Below, piece by piece: positions 56,745 to 64,000 of a stretch of DNA of 64,000 nucleotides. Source of the stretch: Clostridia bacterium (GTDB lineage Bacteria > Bacillota > Clostridia > Christensenellales > Aristaeellaceae); contig CAAGII010000016.1 of assembly GCA_900769875.1 (NCBI GenBank), forward strand, positions 1-64,000, given 5' to 3'. A program made the translations under genes and the position numbers. Below the pieces are notes generated by a model that was not told where the DNA came from, made no database searches, and saw only the letters and a program-made list of their open reading frames with translations. Position 1 is the first letter of the stretch. Each line of letters opens with the position of its first letter.

Positions 56745-57881
56745 TCAGGGGCGTTCTGCAAGACGCCTTCCGAATTCCTGCAAAATTGCCACAATCCGCG
56801 CGGAGGTCTGCCCATCGCCGTAGGGATTGATCGCGTGGCTCATGCGGTGGTACAGCGCCTCGTCGCCAAGCAGGCTGCATCCCGCCCTGTATACGCTCTC
56901 CTCCTCCACACCGGCAAGAATGGCCATGCCGCTGTCCACCACCTCGGGACGCTCGGTCTCCGTGCGCAGCACCACCACGGGCTTGCCCAGCGCGGGCGCC
57001 TCCTCCTGCAGGCCGCCGGAATCGGTCATCACCAGATAGCAGCGGCGGATGAGGTTGTGCATATCCTCCACGTCCACCGGCTCCATGAGATGGATACGAG
57101 CAGCACCGCCCAGCTCCTGCTTCACCACCTCGCGAACCGCGGGATTGGGATGCATGGGGTACACCACCTGCACATCGGCAAAGGCTTCCGTCATCCGGCG
57201 CACGCCCCGGCAGATTGCATGCAGCGGCTGACCGAGGTTCTCGCGGCGATGCGCCGTCATCAGCACCCAGCGCCCCTCGTTCAGCGGGAGCTCGCGCAAC
57301 GCGGGAGAGGCAAACGTGTAGTCGTCCCGCACCATTTGACGCAGCGCGTCAATCACCGTGTTGCCCACCACATGCACGCCCTCGGTCACGCCCTCGCGCT
57401 CAAGGTTGATGCGGCTGTGCTCCGTGGGCGCGAAGTGGAGCGTGGCCAGTCTGCCGGTCAGCGTGCGGTTCATCTCCTCCGGGAAGGGCGAGTACCTGTC
57501 AAAGGAGCGCAGCCCCGCCTCCACATGCCCCACCGCCACCTGCTGATAGAAGGCCGCCAGCGCCGCAGCAAAGGAGGTGGTGGTGTCGCCATGCACCAGC
57601 ACGATGTCCGGCCTGAGCTGACGGAGCACCTGCTCCATGCCCTCCAGCACGCCCGTGGTGATGGAGGTCAGCGTCTGCCCGGCCTTCATCAGGTTGAGAT
57701 CAAAATCAGGCGTGATGTCAAACTGACGCAGCACGCTATCCAGCATCTGCCGGTGCTGCGCCGTCACGCATACCACGCTGCGGATACCGTCCGCAGCCTC
57801 CAGCGCCTTGACAAGCGGCGCCATTTTAATGGCTTCCGGTCTTGTTCCGAACACGCTGAGTACCACAAGCTCCCGTCCCAT
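56745..57881 (-). CDS. wecB: UDP-N-acetylglucosamine 2-epimerase (non-hydrolysing)
   Basis: A 378-residue cytoplasmic enzyme (also called MnaA) converting UDP-GlcNAc to UDP-ManNAc, a precursor for ManNAc-containing polymers. It shows SVFGTRPEAIKMAPL at the N-terminus, HGDTTTSFAAALAAFY, GHVEAGLRSFDRYSPFPEEMNR, TAHRRENLG and TDSGGLQEEAP, all typical of the family. ATG at 57881 follows AAAGGCGG; the frame extends upstream without a site. It has its own promoter and lies just upstream of the exopolysaccharide operon, so it likely feeds that synthase (inference). Confidence 0.94.
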   Translation of the reverse strand: MGRELVVLSVFGTRPEAIKMAPLVKALEAADGIRSVVCVTAQHRQMLDSVLRQFDITPDFDLNLMKAGQTLTSITTGVLEGMEQVLRQLRPDIVLVHGDTTTSFAAALAAFYQQVAVGHVEAGLRSFDRYSPFPEEMNRTLTGRLATLHFAPTEHSRINLEREGVTEGVHVVGNTVIDALRQMVRDDYTFASPALRELPLNEGRWVLMTAHRRENLGQPLHAICRGVRRMTEAFADVQVVYPMHPNPAVREVVKQELGGAARIHLMEPVDVEDMHNLIRRCYLVMTDSGGLQEEAPALGKPVVVLRTETERPEVVDSGMAILAGVEEESVYRAGCSLLGDEALYHRMSHAINPYGDGQTSARIVAILQEFGRRLAERP

Positions 57882-57916
57882 TCGTATACGCCGCCTTTCA
57901 ATTGTATACCACTGTA

Positions 57917-57945
57917 ATTTTACCACCCGCAAAAATGGCTGTCAA
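57917..57945 (-). promoter_or_regulatory. wecB: Promoter of the epimerase gene
   Basis: TTGACA, 17-base spacer and TAAAAT (with TGG before it) on the minus strand. Confidence 0.88.
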
Positions 57946-58029
57946 TGTTGATTTACCCTAATTACGGGGCGTTTTGTTCCCATTTGCAGGCCTTTGGGAG
58001 CATGGGAGCGGGCACCTCCCGCCCGCCCC

Positions 58030-58058
58030 TTGACACCGGCAGGTGTCGCTGGTATGAT
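58030..58058 (+). promoter_or_regulatory. Promoter of the PNPOx-like gene with inverted repeat in the spacer
   Basis: TTGACA, 17-base spacer and TATGAT. GACACC and GGTGTC (58032-58047) form an inverted repeat over the -35 and spacer, a likely repressor site. Confidence 0.85.
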
Positions 58059-58111
58059 GGTTGCGGTCCATATTCCAAAGCAAGCGCGGACACGCGCAGA
58101 CAGGAGATTCC

Positions 58112-58537
58112 ATGAGCGAGCATGCATCCGAAGCAGAGCGCCTTCTTCTTGAGCGCTTTGGCCATGATTCGTTGATTTCCCTTGCCACCGCTGAGGGGCA
58201 GACGCCCCATGTGCGCCACGTTAACGCCTACTGGGACAGCGGCGCGTTCTATGTGCTGACCCACGCGCTCTCCGGCAAGATGCGGCAGATTGCGCGCAAT
58301 CCGCAGGTGGCGCTGGCAGGCGAATGGTTCACCGGGCACGGACGCGCAGTGAACCTCGGCGCCTTCCTCCGCGAGGAGAACCGCGCGATCGCGGACCGCA
58401 TGCGCCTTGAATTCGCCGCGTGGCTTGACAACGGGCATGTGAACCTTGAGGACGAGCACACCGTCATTCTCAAAATCGAGCTGACCGACGGCGTGCTGTT
58501 CTCGCACGGCATGCGGTACGATATCCGTCCTGATTGA
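58112..58537 (+). CDS. Pyridoxamine 5'-phosphate oxidase-fold flavoprotein
   Basis: A 141-residue split-barrel protein of the PNPOx-like family, binding FMN or a related flavin. Family features are SLISLATAEGQTPHVRHVNAYWDSGAFYVLTH, GKMRQIARNPQVALAGEWFTGHGRAVNLG and the C-terminal ILKIELTDGVLFSH. Too short and divergent for true PdxH; likely a flavin-dependent reductase of unknown substrate. ATG at 58112 follows AGGAG. Monocistronic. Confidence 0.82.
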   Translation: MSEHASEAERLLLERFGHDSLISLATAEGQTPHVRHVNAYWDSGAFYVLTHALSGKMRQIARNPQVALAGEWFTGHGRAVNLGAFLREENRAIADRMRLEFAAWLDNGHVNLEDEHTVILKIELTDGVLFSHGMRYDIRPD

Positions 58538-58564
58538 TCGGGCGCAGCTTGTTACAATTGCTCG

Positions 58565-58594
58565 TTGGACAAAGCGGTTCAGATATGATACAAT
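58565..58594 (+). promoter_or_regulatory. Promoter of the C39-like gene
   Basis: TTGGAC, 18-base spacer and TACAAT, about 55 bases before the start. Confidence 0.5.
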
Positions 58595-58649
58595 CATGAT
58601 GCAGCCCCCTCGATTGATGAAGCGCGGCAGGCTGCACGAGGAGGTTCCC

Positions 58650-59465
58650 ATGCGCAGAAAGATCCAGCGGATTCTGTCCGTGCTGCTGATTGCAGCACTC
58701 GCCGTCGCCGTCCTGCCCGCCAGGGCGCAGGCTTATACAAAGGCGACGGATCGCGTGACGGTGTACAGCCAGCACGCGTCGAAGTTCCGCGACAGCGGCA
58801 AGTGGGGTGTGTACGATCATCACAGCACGCTCTACAAGGCGGGCTGCCGCCTGTTTGCCTATGCCCATGCCATTGAGTGGCTCACAGGCGAAAAGCTGGG
58901 CGATACGCTGCTCAAGCAGCTGCTCAACGCTTGCTGCTCCCCCTCCAACAACCACGGTCACGACTACGACGGCTGCAAGAACAGCCCCTACCGGCACGAC
59001 AACAGCAAGGACGCCTACAACGCGCTTGCCAAAAAGGTGTACGGGCTAACCGCAAAGAGCCAGAAAATCACCATCAGCACCTCCTCGCTGCGCAGCTTTT
59101 TCAACGCCGGAAAGGTCGCCATCGGGAGCGTGGGCGATCACATCGTGCTGGCTGTGGATTTTGTCATCTGTGACAAGGATCTGAACGTGGTGAAAATCAG
59201 CAAAAGCCGGAGCATCCCCTCCGGCTGCAAGATGTATGTGCAGATCATTGATTCCAGCGCGGACACCTCCACCGCCAAGGACGCAGCCTTCTACCAGAAC
59301 TACTACACCATGAAGGACAACCGGCTCATTCGCGGCGAGACGCCGCTGCGCGGCGGCTCTTCCTCCGGCCGTGAGTACTGGGTGGAGGTGTCTGTGCTGA
59401 AAAAGAGCTTTACCTCCTCCACCGTGATGTACGGCGGCGCATGGAAGGGGCACGACTACAACTGA
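58650..59465 (+). CDS. Secreted C39-like cysteine peptidase-fold protein
   Basis: A 271-residue protein with a signal peptide (1-28, ending ARAQA). The remaining part resembles peptidase C39-like (papain fold) proteins: Cys66 in KAGCRLFAYAHAIEWLTG as nucleophile and His164-Asp170 in GDHIVLAVDFVI. A Cys-containing loop (NACCSPSNNHGHDYDGCK) is extra. It has no bacteriocin exporter nearby, so it is not a typical leader peptidase; activity is inferred from the residues only. ATG at 58650 follows GGAGG. Confidence 0.68.
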   Translation: MRRKIQRILSVLLIAALAVAVLPARAQAYTKATDRVTVYSQHASKFRDSGKWGVYDHHSTLYKAGCRLFAYAHAIEWLTGEKLGDTLLKQLLNACCSPSNNHGHDYDGCKNSPYRHDNSKDAYNALAKKVYGLTAKSQKITISTSSLRSFFNAGKVAIGSVGDHIVLAVDFVICDKDLNVVKISKSRSIPSGCKMYVQIIDSSADTSTAKDAAFYQNYYTMKDNRLIRGETPLRGGSSSGREYWVEVSVLKKSFTSSTVMYGGAWKGHDYN

Positions 59466-59478
59466 GAAACGCGCAAAA

Positions 59479-59510
59479 CCGGCGGATGCATGTGTCCGCC
59501 GGCTTTTTTC
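59479..59510. terminator. Terminator after the C39-like gene
   Basis: CCGGCGGA and TCCGCCGG pair around an 8-base loop, followed by CTTTTTTC. A-rich left flank may also serve the convergent gene. Confidence 0.87.
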
Positions 59511-59517
59511 GTGTGCG

Positions 59518-60516
59518 TCAGATGCTGCCGTCCATCCGCTGCGACATGATGTACGCGCGCTTGAGCATGAGGAAGTCCTCCATGCGCGTCAGCACCTGAT
59601 AGAGCATGGCGCGGCTCTCAAACTCCTCGCGGGTCGCGGGCAGCGCGCAGGACTTCATATGCTCAAGCAGCTGCGCCCGCCGCCTGAGGAGCGTGGACAC
59701 GTCGTTGAGACGGTGATACTCGTCCGCCACCTGATTCATGAAGGCGCATACCTCCGTGTACTGCGGGGTGTAGGTGGTCACATCCCGCATCGCGTCGCGG
59801 ATCTGCATCAGCACGCGGCACTGCGATTTGCGCAGCTGCACATAGGACGCATCGTCCGTATCAGTCGGCGTAAGGGTGTTTTCACGGTTGCGGATTGCCA
59901 GTGCGTGCGCCTTCTCCAGCGTTTCAAGCAGGCGCGTGAAGCATGTCTCCTGCGCCGCGACGTCCTGATTCACGGGATCGCCTGAAGCGGCAAGGGCGCG
60001 GAGCGCCGCCACCATCTGCCCGTCCATTTCATCCGCCAGACGCCGCATCGCCAACGGATCGGGGCGCAGGTGCAGATTCACCAGCATGCCGCAGCCCGCG
60101 CCGATCACCAACAGCAGCGCCTCGTTCAGAAGCAGCGGCGCGTCCATGCGGCCGGCCGCCACGAAATGCGTAATCAGCACCGAAATCATCGCCAGCGCGT
60201 GCATCCACCGCATGCAGACGCACAGCGCCGCAAACACAAGCAGATACGCAACAAACCCGGGCAGCGTGTAGCCCATCAGCGCAAAGCACACAGCCGCAAT
60301 GGCGACCGCGCACACAAACGCCAGCAGTCGCTCGGCGGCAAAGCGCCACGTATCGCGCTTGGTGCCCTGAATGCTGAGGATGGCGATGATTCCCGCCGTC
60401 ATGCCGCTCTCAAGGCCAAGCATCGCCGATGCAAGAATGGATACCGCAGCACCAAGCGCCACTTTGCATGCCTGCCACAACGTGACGCGCCACGACGTCA
60501 TCGAAAGCCTGTTCAT
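59518..60516 (-). CDS. Aromatic acid exporter family membrane protein (ArAE/FUSC-like)
   Basis: A 332-residue protein with about six N-terminal membrane helices (KVALGAAVSILASAMLGLESGMTAGIIAILSIQGTKRDTW, typical of ArAE_1/FUSC) and a helical, coiled C-terminal cytoplasmic half (about 160-332). Members export organic acids or have unknown substrates. ATG at 60516 follows GGGGAGG. Own promoter. Confidence 0.83.
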   Translation of the reverse strand: MNRLSMTSWRVTLWQACKVALGAAVSILASAMLGLESGMTAGIIAILSIQGTKRDTWRFAAERLLAFVCAVAIAAVCFALMGYTLPGFVAYLLVFAALCVCMRWMHALAMISVLITHFVAAGRMDAPLLLNEALLLVIGAGCGMLVNLHLRPDPLAMRRLADEMDGQMVAALRALAASGDPVNQDVAAQETCFTRLLETLEKAHALAIRNRENTLTPTDTDDASYVQLRKSQCRVLMQIRDAMRDVTTYTPQYTEVCAFMNQVADEYHRLNDVSTLLRRRAQLLEHMKSCALPATREEFESRAMLYQVLTRMEDFLMLKRAYIMSQRMDGSI

Positions 60517-60557
60517 GGTTGCCTCCCCTGCCGGTACCACGCGCACCGGCGCATTTC

Positions 60558-60586
60558 ATTGTAGCGGCAGCCCGCCCGCTTGTCAA
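60558..60586 (-). promoter_or_regulatory. Promoter of the aromatic acid exporter family gene
   Basis: TTGACA, 17-base spacer and TACAAT on the minus strand, about 40 bases before the start. Confidence 0.87.
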
Positions 60587-60729
60587 CCCTGCCTTGTTTG
60601 GACAGAAGCGCTCCGTCAGGGACAAATCTTGCTCCATCAGCAGGGATTGGCAGGTTTTTGTCGAATATCAGCATCAGACGATGGCTTCTGCCATCTGAAA
60701 ATGAACCGACAAACAGGAGGGTGTTTCCC

Positions 60730-61878
60730 ATGGCGAATCGTATCGTGCTCAACCCCATTTCCTATCATGGTCGCGGCGCTATCGAATCCATTGTGAGCGA
60801 GGTCGAGGCTCGTGGCTGCAAGAAGGCTTTCGTTTGCTCCGACCCTGATCTGGTCAAGTTCGGGGTAACCAAGAAGGTCACCGACGTGCTGGACAAGGCC
60901 GGTCTGGCTTATGAAATCTACTCCGAGATCAAGCCCAATCCCACCATTGAGAACGTGCAGACCGGCGTCGCCGCCTATAAGGCCTCCGGCGCGGATTACA
61001 TCATCGCCATCGGCGGCGGCTCCTCCATGGACACCGCCAAGGCTGTGGGCATCATCATCAACAACCCCGAGTTTGCCGATGTGCGTTCGCTCGAAGGCGT
61101 TGCCCCGACCAAGAACAAGACCGTGTTCACCATCGCCGTGCCCACCACCGCCGGTACCGCTGCCGAGGTGACCATCAACTACGTCATCACCGACGTGGAA
61201 AAGAAGCGCAAGTTCGTCTGCGTGGACGTGCATGACATCCCCGAGGTCGCCATCGTCGATCCCGACATGATGTCCACCATGCCCAAAGGCCTGACCGCCG
61301 CCACCGGTATGGACGCGCTGACCCATGCCATCGAGGGCTTCATCACCAAGGCAGCATGGGATATCCCGGACATGTTCCACCTCAAGGCCATCGAGATCAT
61401 CGCAAAGAGCCTGCGCGCGGCCGTAAACCGCGAAGCCGAGGGCTTTGACGGCATGGCGCTGGGCCAGTACATTGCGGGCATGGGCTTCTCCAACGTGGGT
61501 CTTGGCATCGTGCATTCCATGGCGCACTGCCTTGGCGCGGTGTATGACACGCCCCACGGCGTGGCCAACGCCATTCTGCTGCCCACCGTGATGGAGTACA
61601 ACGCTCCCGTCACCGGCGACAAGTACAAGTATATCGCCGCCGCCATGGGCGTGGAGGGCGTGGAAGGCATGACGCAGGACGAATACCGCAAGGCCGCCTG
61701 CGACGCCGTGAAGCAGCTGAGCAAGGACGTGGGCATCCCCGCCGACCTCAAGGAGATCGTCAATCCCGCCGATCTGGACTTCCTGGCTGAGAGCGCTTAT
61801 GCCGACGCCTGCCGTCCCGGCAATCCCCGCGACACCTCCGTGGAGGAAATCAAGGAGCTGTACAAGAAGCTGCTCTGA
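60730..61878 (+). CDS. fucO: Lactaldehyde reductase (iron-containing alcohol dehydrogenase)
   Basis: A 382-residue NAD-dependent group III alcohol dehydrogenase, reducing lactaldehyde to 1,2-propanediol in fucose or rhamnose fermentation. Similarity to E. coli FucO is high over the full length (MANRIVLN, NNPEFADVRSLEG, TTAGTAAEVTINYVITD, GQYIAGMGFSNVGLG). Nucleotide motif GGGSSMD at 96-101 and metal ligands Asp195, His199, His262 and His276 are all present. ATG at 60730 follows GGAGGG by 8 bases. No other fucose or rhamnose genes are next to it. The 143 bases upstream show no convincing promoter. Confidence 0.92.
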   Translation: MANRIVLNPISYHGRGAIESIVSEVEARGCKKAFVCSDPDLVKFGVTKKVTDVLDKAGLAYEIYSEIKPNPTIENVQTGVAAYKASGADYIIAIGGGSSMDTAKAVGIIINNPEFADVRSLEGVAPTKNKTVFTIAVPTTAGTAAEVTINYVITDVEKKRKFVCVDVHDIPEVAIVDPDMMSTMPKGLTAATGMDALTHAIEGFITKAAWDIPDMFHLKAIEIIAKSLRAAVNREAEGFDGMALGQYIAGMGFSNVGLGIVHSMAHCLGAVYDTPHGVANAILLPTVMEYNAPVTGDKYKYIAAAMGVEGVEGMTQDEYRKAACDAVKQLSKDVGIPADLKEIVNPADLDFLAESAYADACRPGNPRDTSVEEIKELYKKLL

Positions 61879-61911
61879 TCCCCTGTGGACTGAACCTGTG
61901 GATCGAATCCC

Positions 61912-61943
61912 GCCGCCGCGTCCTCGCACGCGGCGGCTTTTTC
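61912..61943 (+). terminator. fucO: Terminator of fucO
   Basis: GCCGCCGCG and CGCGGCGGC pair around an 8-base loop, followed by TTTTT. Confidence 0.87.
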
Positions 61944-61976
61944 CGTGCTCCTCTTTTTTCTCCCGCGCAAATGTGG

Positions 61977-61982
61977 TATACT
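61977..61982 (+). promoter_or_regulatory. polA: Extended -10 promoter of polA
   Basis: TATACT with TGG directly before it, 39 bases upstream of the start; -35 is poor. Confidence 0.42.
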
Positions 61983-62021
61983 GCCTGTATCCTGAAAGAT
62001 CAAACTGCCGGAGGCTTCGAT

Positions 62022-64000
62022 ATGAGTGATGTATTTCTGATCGTCGATGGCAACTCGCTGATGCACCGCGCGTTCCACGCCCTGCCCCTGATGGACGCAG
62101 GCGGCGTGTATACCAACGCCATCCACGGGTTTCTGGGCATGCTGCTCAGGGTCGTCCGGGAGGAGGACGTTCGCTATCTCGCCGTATGCTTTGACGAGCA
62201 TGGCCCGACCTTCCGGCACACCGCCTACGCGGATTACAAGGCGGGCAGAGCGCCCACCCCGCCGGAGCTGAAGCAGCAGCTTGCCACCATCCGCACGCTG
62301 CTGGACGAGATGCACATCCGCCGCTACGGTCTGCAGGGCTGGGAGGCGGACGATCTGCTGGGCACGCTGTCCCGTCTGGGCATGGAGGCGGGCGCATCGC
62401 CGCTGCTGCTCACGGGCGACCGCGACGCGCTGCAGCTTGTAGACGGCGTGACGCAGCTGATGTTCACACGCAAGGGCATTTCGGAGACCGTGCGCTTCAC
62501 GCCCGAGACGGTGCTGGAGCAGTACGGCTTTACCCCCGCACAGGTGACAGACTGGAAGGGGCTTGCGGGCGACAGCAGCGATCACATTCCCGGCATCGCG
62601 GGCATTGGCGACAAGACCGCCGTGAAGCTGCTGCAAAAGTATACAACGCTTGAAAACGTGCTGGCCAACGCGGCAAACGAGAAGGGCAAGCTGGGCGAAA
62701 GGCTTGCCGCCGGGGCGGACATGGCGCGCATGTGCAAGCAGCTCGCCACCATCCGCCGCGACGCGCCGGTCAACTTCTCTCTGGCGGAGTGCGCAGTGCC
62801 CGATTTCCGCGCCGCCATACCCGCGCTGGAGAAGCTCCGCCTGAACCAGCTTGTCCGCCGCATTGGCGACGCTCCGGCGCCGGAAACGCCCGCGGCGCCG
62901 GACACGCCGGAGGTCATCGCGATGCAGGAAGAAGTCTGTGCGAAAACGACCGGCGATATAAGCGCGTGGCTTGACGGCATCTCGGATCGCGCCCGTCCCA
63001 TCGCGCTGCACTTCACCGACACCGGTCTGAGCGTCTGCGACGGCGACGGACGGCTTTTGCGCATTTCGCTCGGCGGCGATCTGCTCACGCCCGGGCTGCT
63101 TCCGCAGGAGGCGCTGTCCGCCATTGCGCCGGAGCTGCGCGCTCATCCCGCGGTGGCGCATAACGTAAAGCGCCTCATGCACCTGCTTCGCCGCCACGAT
63201 CTGCCGCTGCCCGACAGCTTCGCGTGGGATACGATGCTGGGCGCGTACCTTCTGCATTCGCAGGAAAAGAGCTATGACTTCGCCGCGCTTCGGGGCGATC
63301 TGCCCGATGACGCGCTGGGCGTGATGTCGCTCTGCCGCTGGCAGAAGCAGCGCGTGGCATCTGACGGCATGCTTGAGCTGATGCTACAGGTCGAGCTGCC
63401 GCTGGCCATGGTGCTGTGGCGGATGGAGGACGTGGGCTTTCGTGTGGACGTGCCCTTTCTGCGCCGTCTGGGCACGGAGTACGAGGCGGAGATCGAAGCG
63501 CTCAGGCAGCAGGTATGGCATGCATGCGGCAGGGAATTTAACCTCAACAGCACACAGCAGCTGGGCGAGGTACTATTTGAGCATCTGCAGCTGCCGCACG
63601 GCAAAAAGACCTCGCGCGGCTATTCCACCTCTGCCGAGGTGCTGGAGGGACTGCGCGATATCGCGCCCGAGGTCATCGAGCCGCTGCTGCGCTATCGCCA
63701 GCTGACCAAGCTGCAGGGCACCTACATCGATGGGCTGCAGCGGCTGACGGAGCCCGGTGGGCGCGTCCATTCGCATTTTGACCAGACGGCGACCGCCACA
63801 GGCCGCATCTCCTCCTCCGAGCCGAATCTGCAGAATATACCCGTGCGCACGGAGGAGGGGCGCGAGATCCGTCAGGCGTTCCTGCCCCGCGAGGGCTGGG
63901 TGCTGCTGGACGCCGACTACAGCCAGATCGAGCTGCGCCTGATGGCGCATTTCTCCGGCGACAGCGCCCTGCTGGAGGCCTTCCGGACAGGACAGGACGT
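62022..64000 (+). CDS. polA: DNA polymerase I (partial, 3' end outside window)
   Basis: The first 659 residues are present. A 5'-3' flap exonuclease domain (1-290) has IVDGNSLMHRAFHAL, YKAGRAPTPPEL, GWEADDLLGT, TGDRDALQL and GDSSDHIPGIAGIGDKTA. The vestigial 3'-5' exonuclease domain (about 310-475) lacks the DxE and NxxxD residues (LHFTDTGLS, HNVKRL), so no proofreading is expected, as in Bacillus and Thermus enzymes. The polymerase domain starts near 480 (ATGRISSSEPNLQNIPVRTEEG) with catalytic motif A DADYSQIELRLMAH just before the cut. ATG at 62022 follows GGAGG by 7 bases. Confidence 0.95.
   Translation, partial: MSDVFLIVDGNSLMHRAFHALPLMDAGGVYTNAIHGFLGMLLRVVREEDVRYLAVCFDEHGPTFRHTAYADYKAGRAPTPPELKQQLATIRTLLDEMHIRRYGLQGWEADDLLGTLSRLGMEAGASPLLLTGDRDALQLVDGVTQLMFTRKGISETVRFTPETVLEQYGFTPAQVTDWKGLAGDSSDHIPGIAGIGDKTAVKLLQKYTTLENVLANAANEKGKLGERLAAGADMARMCKQLATIRRDAPVNFSLAECAVPDFRAAIPALEKLRLNQLVRRIGDAPAPETPAAPDTPEVIAMQEEVCAKTTGDISAWLDGISDRARPIALHFTDTGLSVCDGDGRLLRISLGGDLLTPGLLPQEALSAIAPELRAHPAVAHNVKRLMHLLRRHDLPLPDSFAWDTMLGAYLLHSQEKSYDFAALRGDLPDDALGVMSLCRWQKQRVASDGMLELMLQVELPLAMVLWRMEDVGFRVDVPFLRRLGTEYEAEIEALRQQVWHACGREFNLNSTQQLGEVLFEHLQLPHGKKTSRGYSTSAEVLEGLRDIAPEVIEPLLRYRQLTKLQGTYIDGLQRLTEPGGRVHSHFDQTATATGRISSSEPNLQNIPVRTEEGREIRQAFLPREGWVLLDADYSQIELRLMAHFSGDSALLEAFRTGQD

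Noticed and set aside
60587..60729. Promoter for fucO
   Set aside because: TTGGCA and TATCAG-like strings occur but at wrong spacing; no convincing site found.

Overview
The window is a GC-rich (roughly 60%) bacterial chromosome segment with Firmicutes-type expression signals: strong AGGAGG ribosome binding sites and many near-consensus TTGACA-17-TATAAT promoters. Gene content (a yugG/yugH-like Lrp/AsnC-aminotransferase pair, PadR-DUF2812, DUF4342, DUF5696 transport locus, FucO, proofreading-deficient PolA, a Yda/Pss-like exopolysaccharide operon) fits an anaerobic, fermentative, carbohydrate-degrading member of the Clostridia. Placement near Christensenellales is a guess from gene content only. 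No rRNA, tRNA, CRISPR array, insertion sequence or phage gene was seen.

Layout. 1-4.8 kb (minus): a secreted trypsin-like protease with three C-terminal repeats, a CapA-like phosphoesterase, and an aminotransferase coupled to an Lrp/AsnC regulator. 5.1-9.8 kb (plus): gyrB-gyrA. 9.8-27.7 kb (minus): a glycan-use region. It holds two GH5 enzymes, two sugar ABC importers (two binding proteins and four permeases, no ATPase), a DUF5696 protein, a YIP1 membrane protein, an NHL-repeat protein and a GH42 beta-galactosidase. 27.8-38.2 kb: housekeeping, signalling and transport genes. These are an active-site-intact GGDEF protein, a secreted protein with a GGADGPT motif, MATE and ZIP transporters, an autoregulated PadR-DUF2812 pair, a PII-like protein coupled to a cation/proton antiporter, and DUF4342 plus an OmpR-type two-component system.

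38.3-57.9 kb (minus) is the most interesting part: a ten-gene exopolysaccharide operon preceded by a UDP-GlcNAc 2-epimerase gene. Its core matches the Bacillus subtilis ydaJKLMN / Listeria pss architecture: GH8-type hydrolase, degenerate GGDEF receptor with an intact RxxD I-site, DUF2334 protein, processive GT2 synthase and BcsB-like protein. Additions are a thioredoxin domain fused to the GH8 domain, an MBOAT plus SGNH O-acetylation pair whose SGNH member carries three LamG-like domains, and three multi-membrane GT-C-like proteins, one internally duplicated. The adjacent epimerase, which makes UDP-ManNAc, suggests a ManNAc-containing, O-acetylated, c-di-GMP-responsive polymer (inference).

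58-64 kb: a PNPOx-fold flavoprotein, a secreted C39-like protein, an aromatic-acid-exporter family protein, lactaldehyde reductase fucO, and the start of polA, which runs off the window end.
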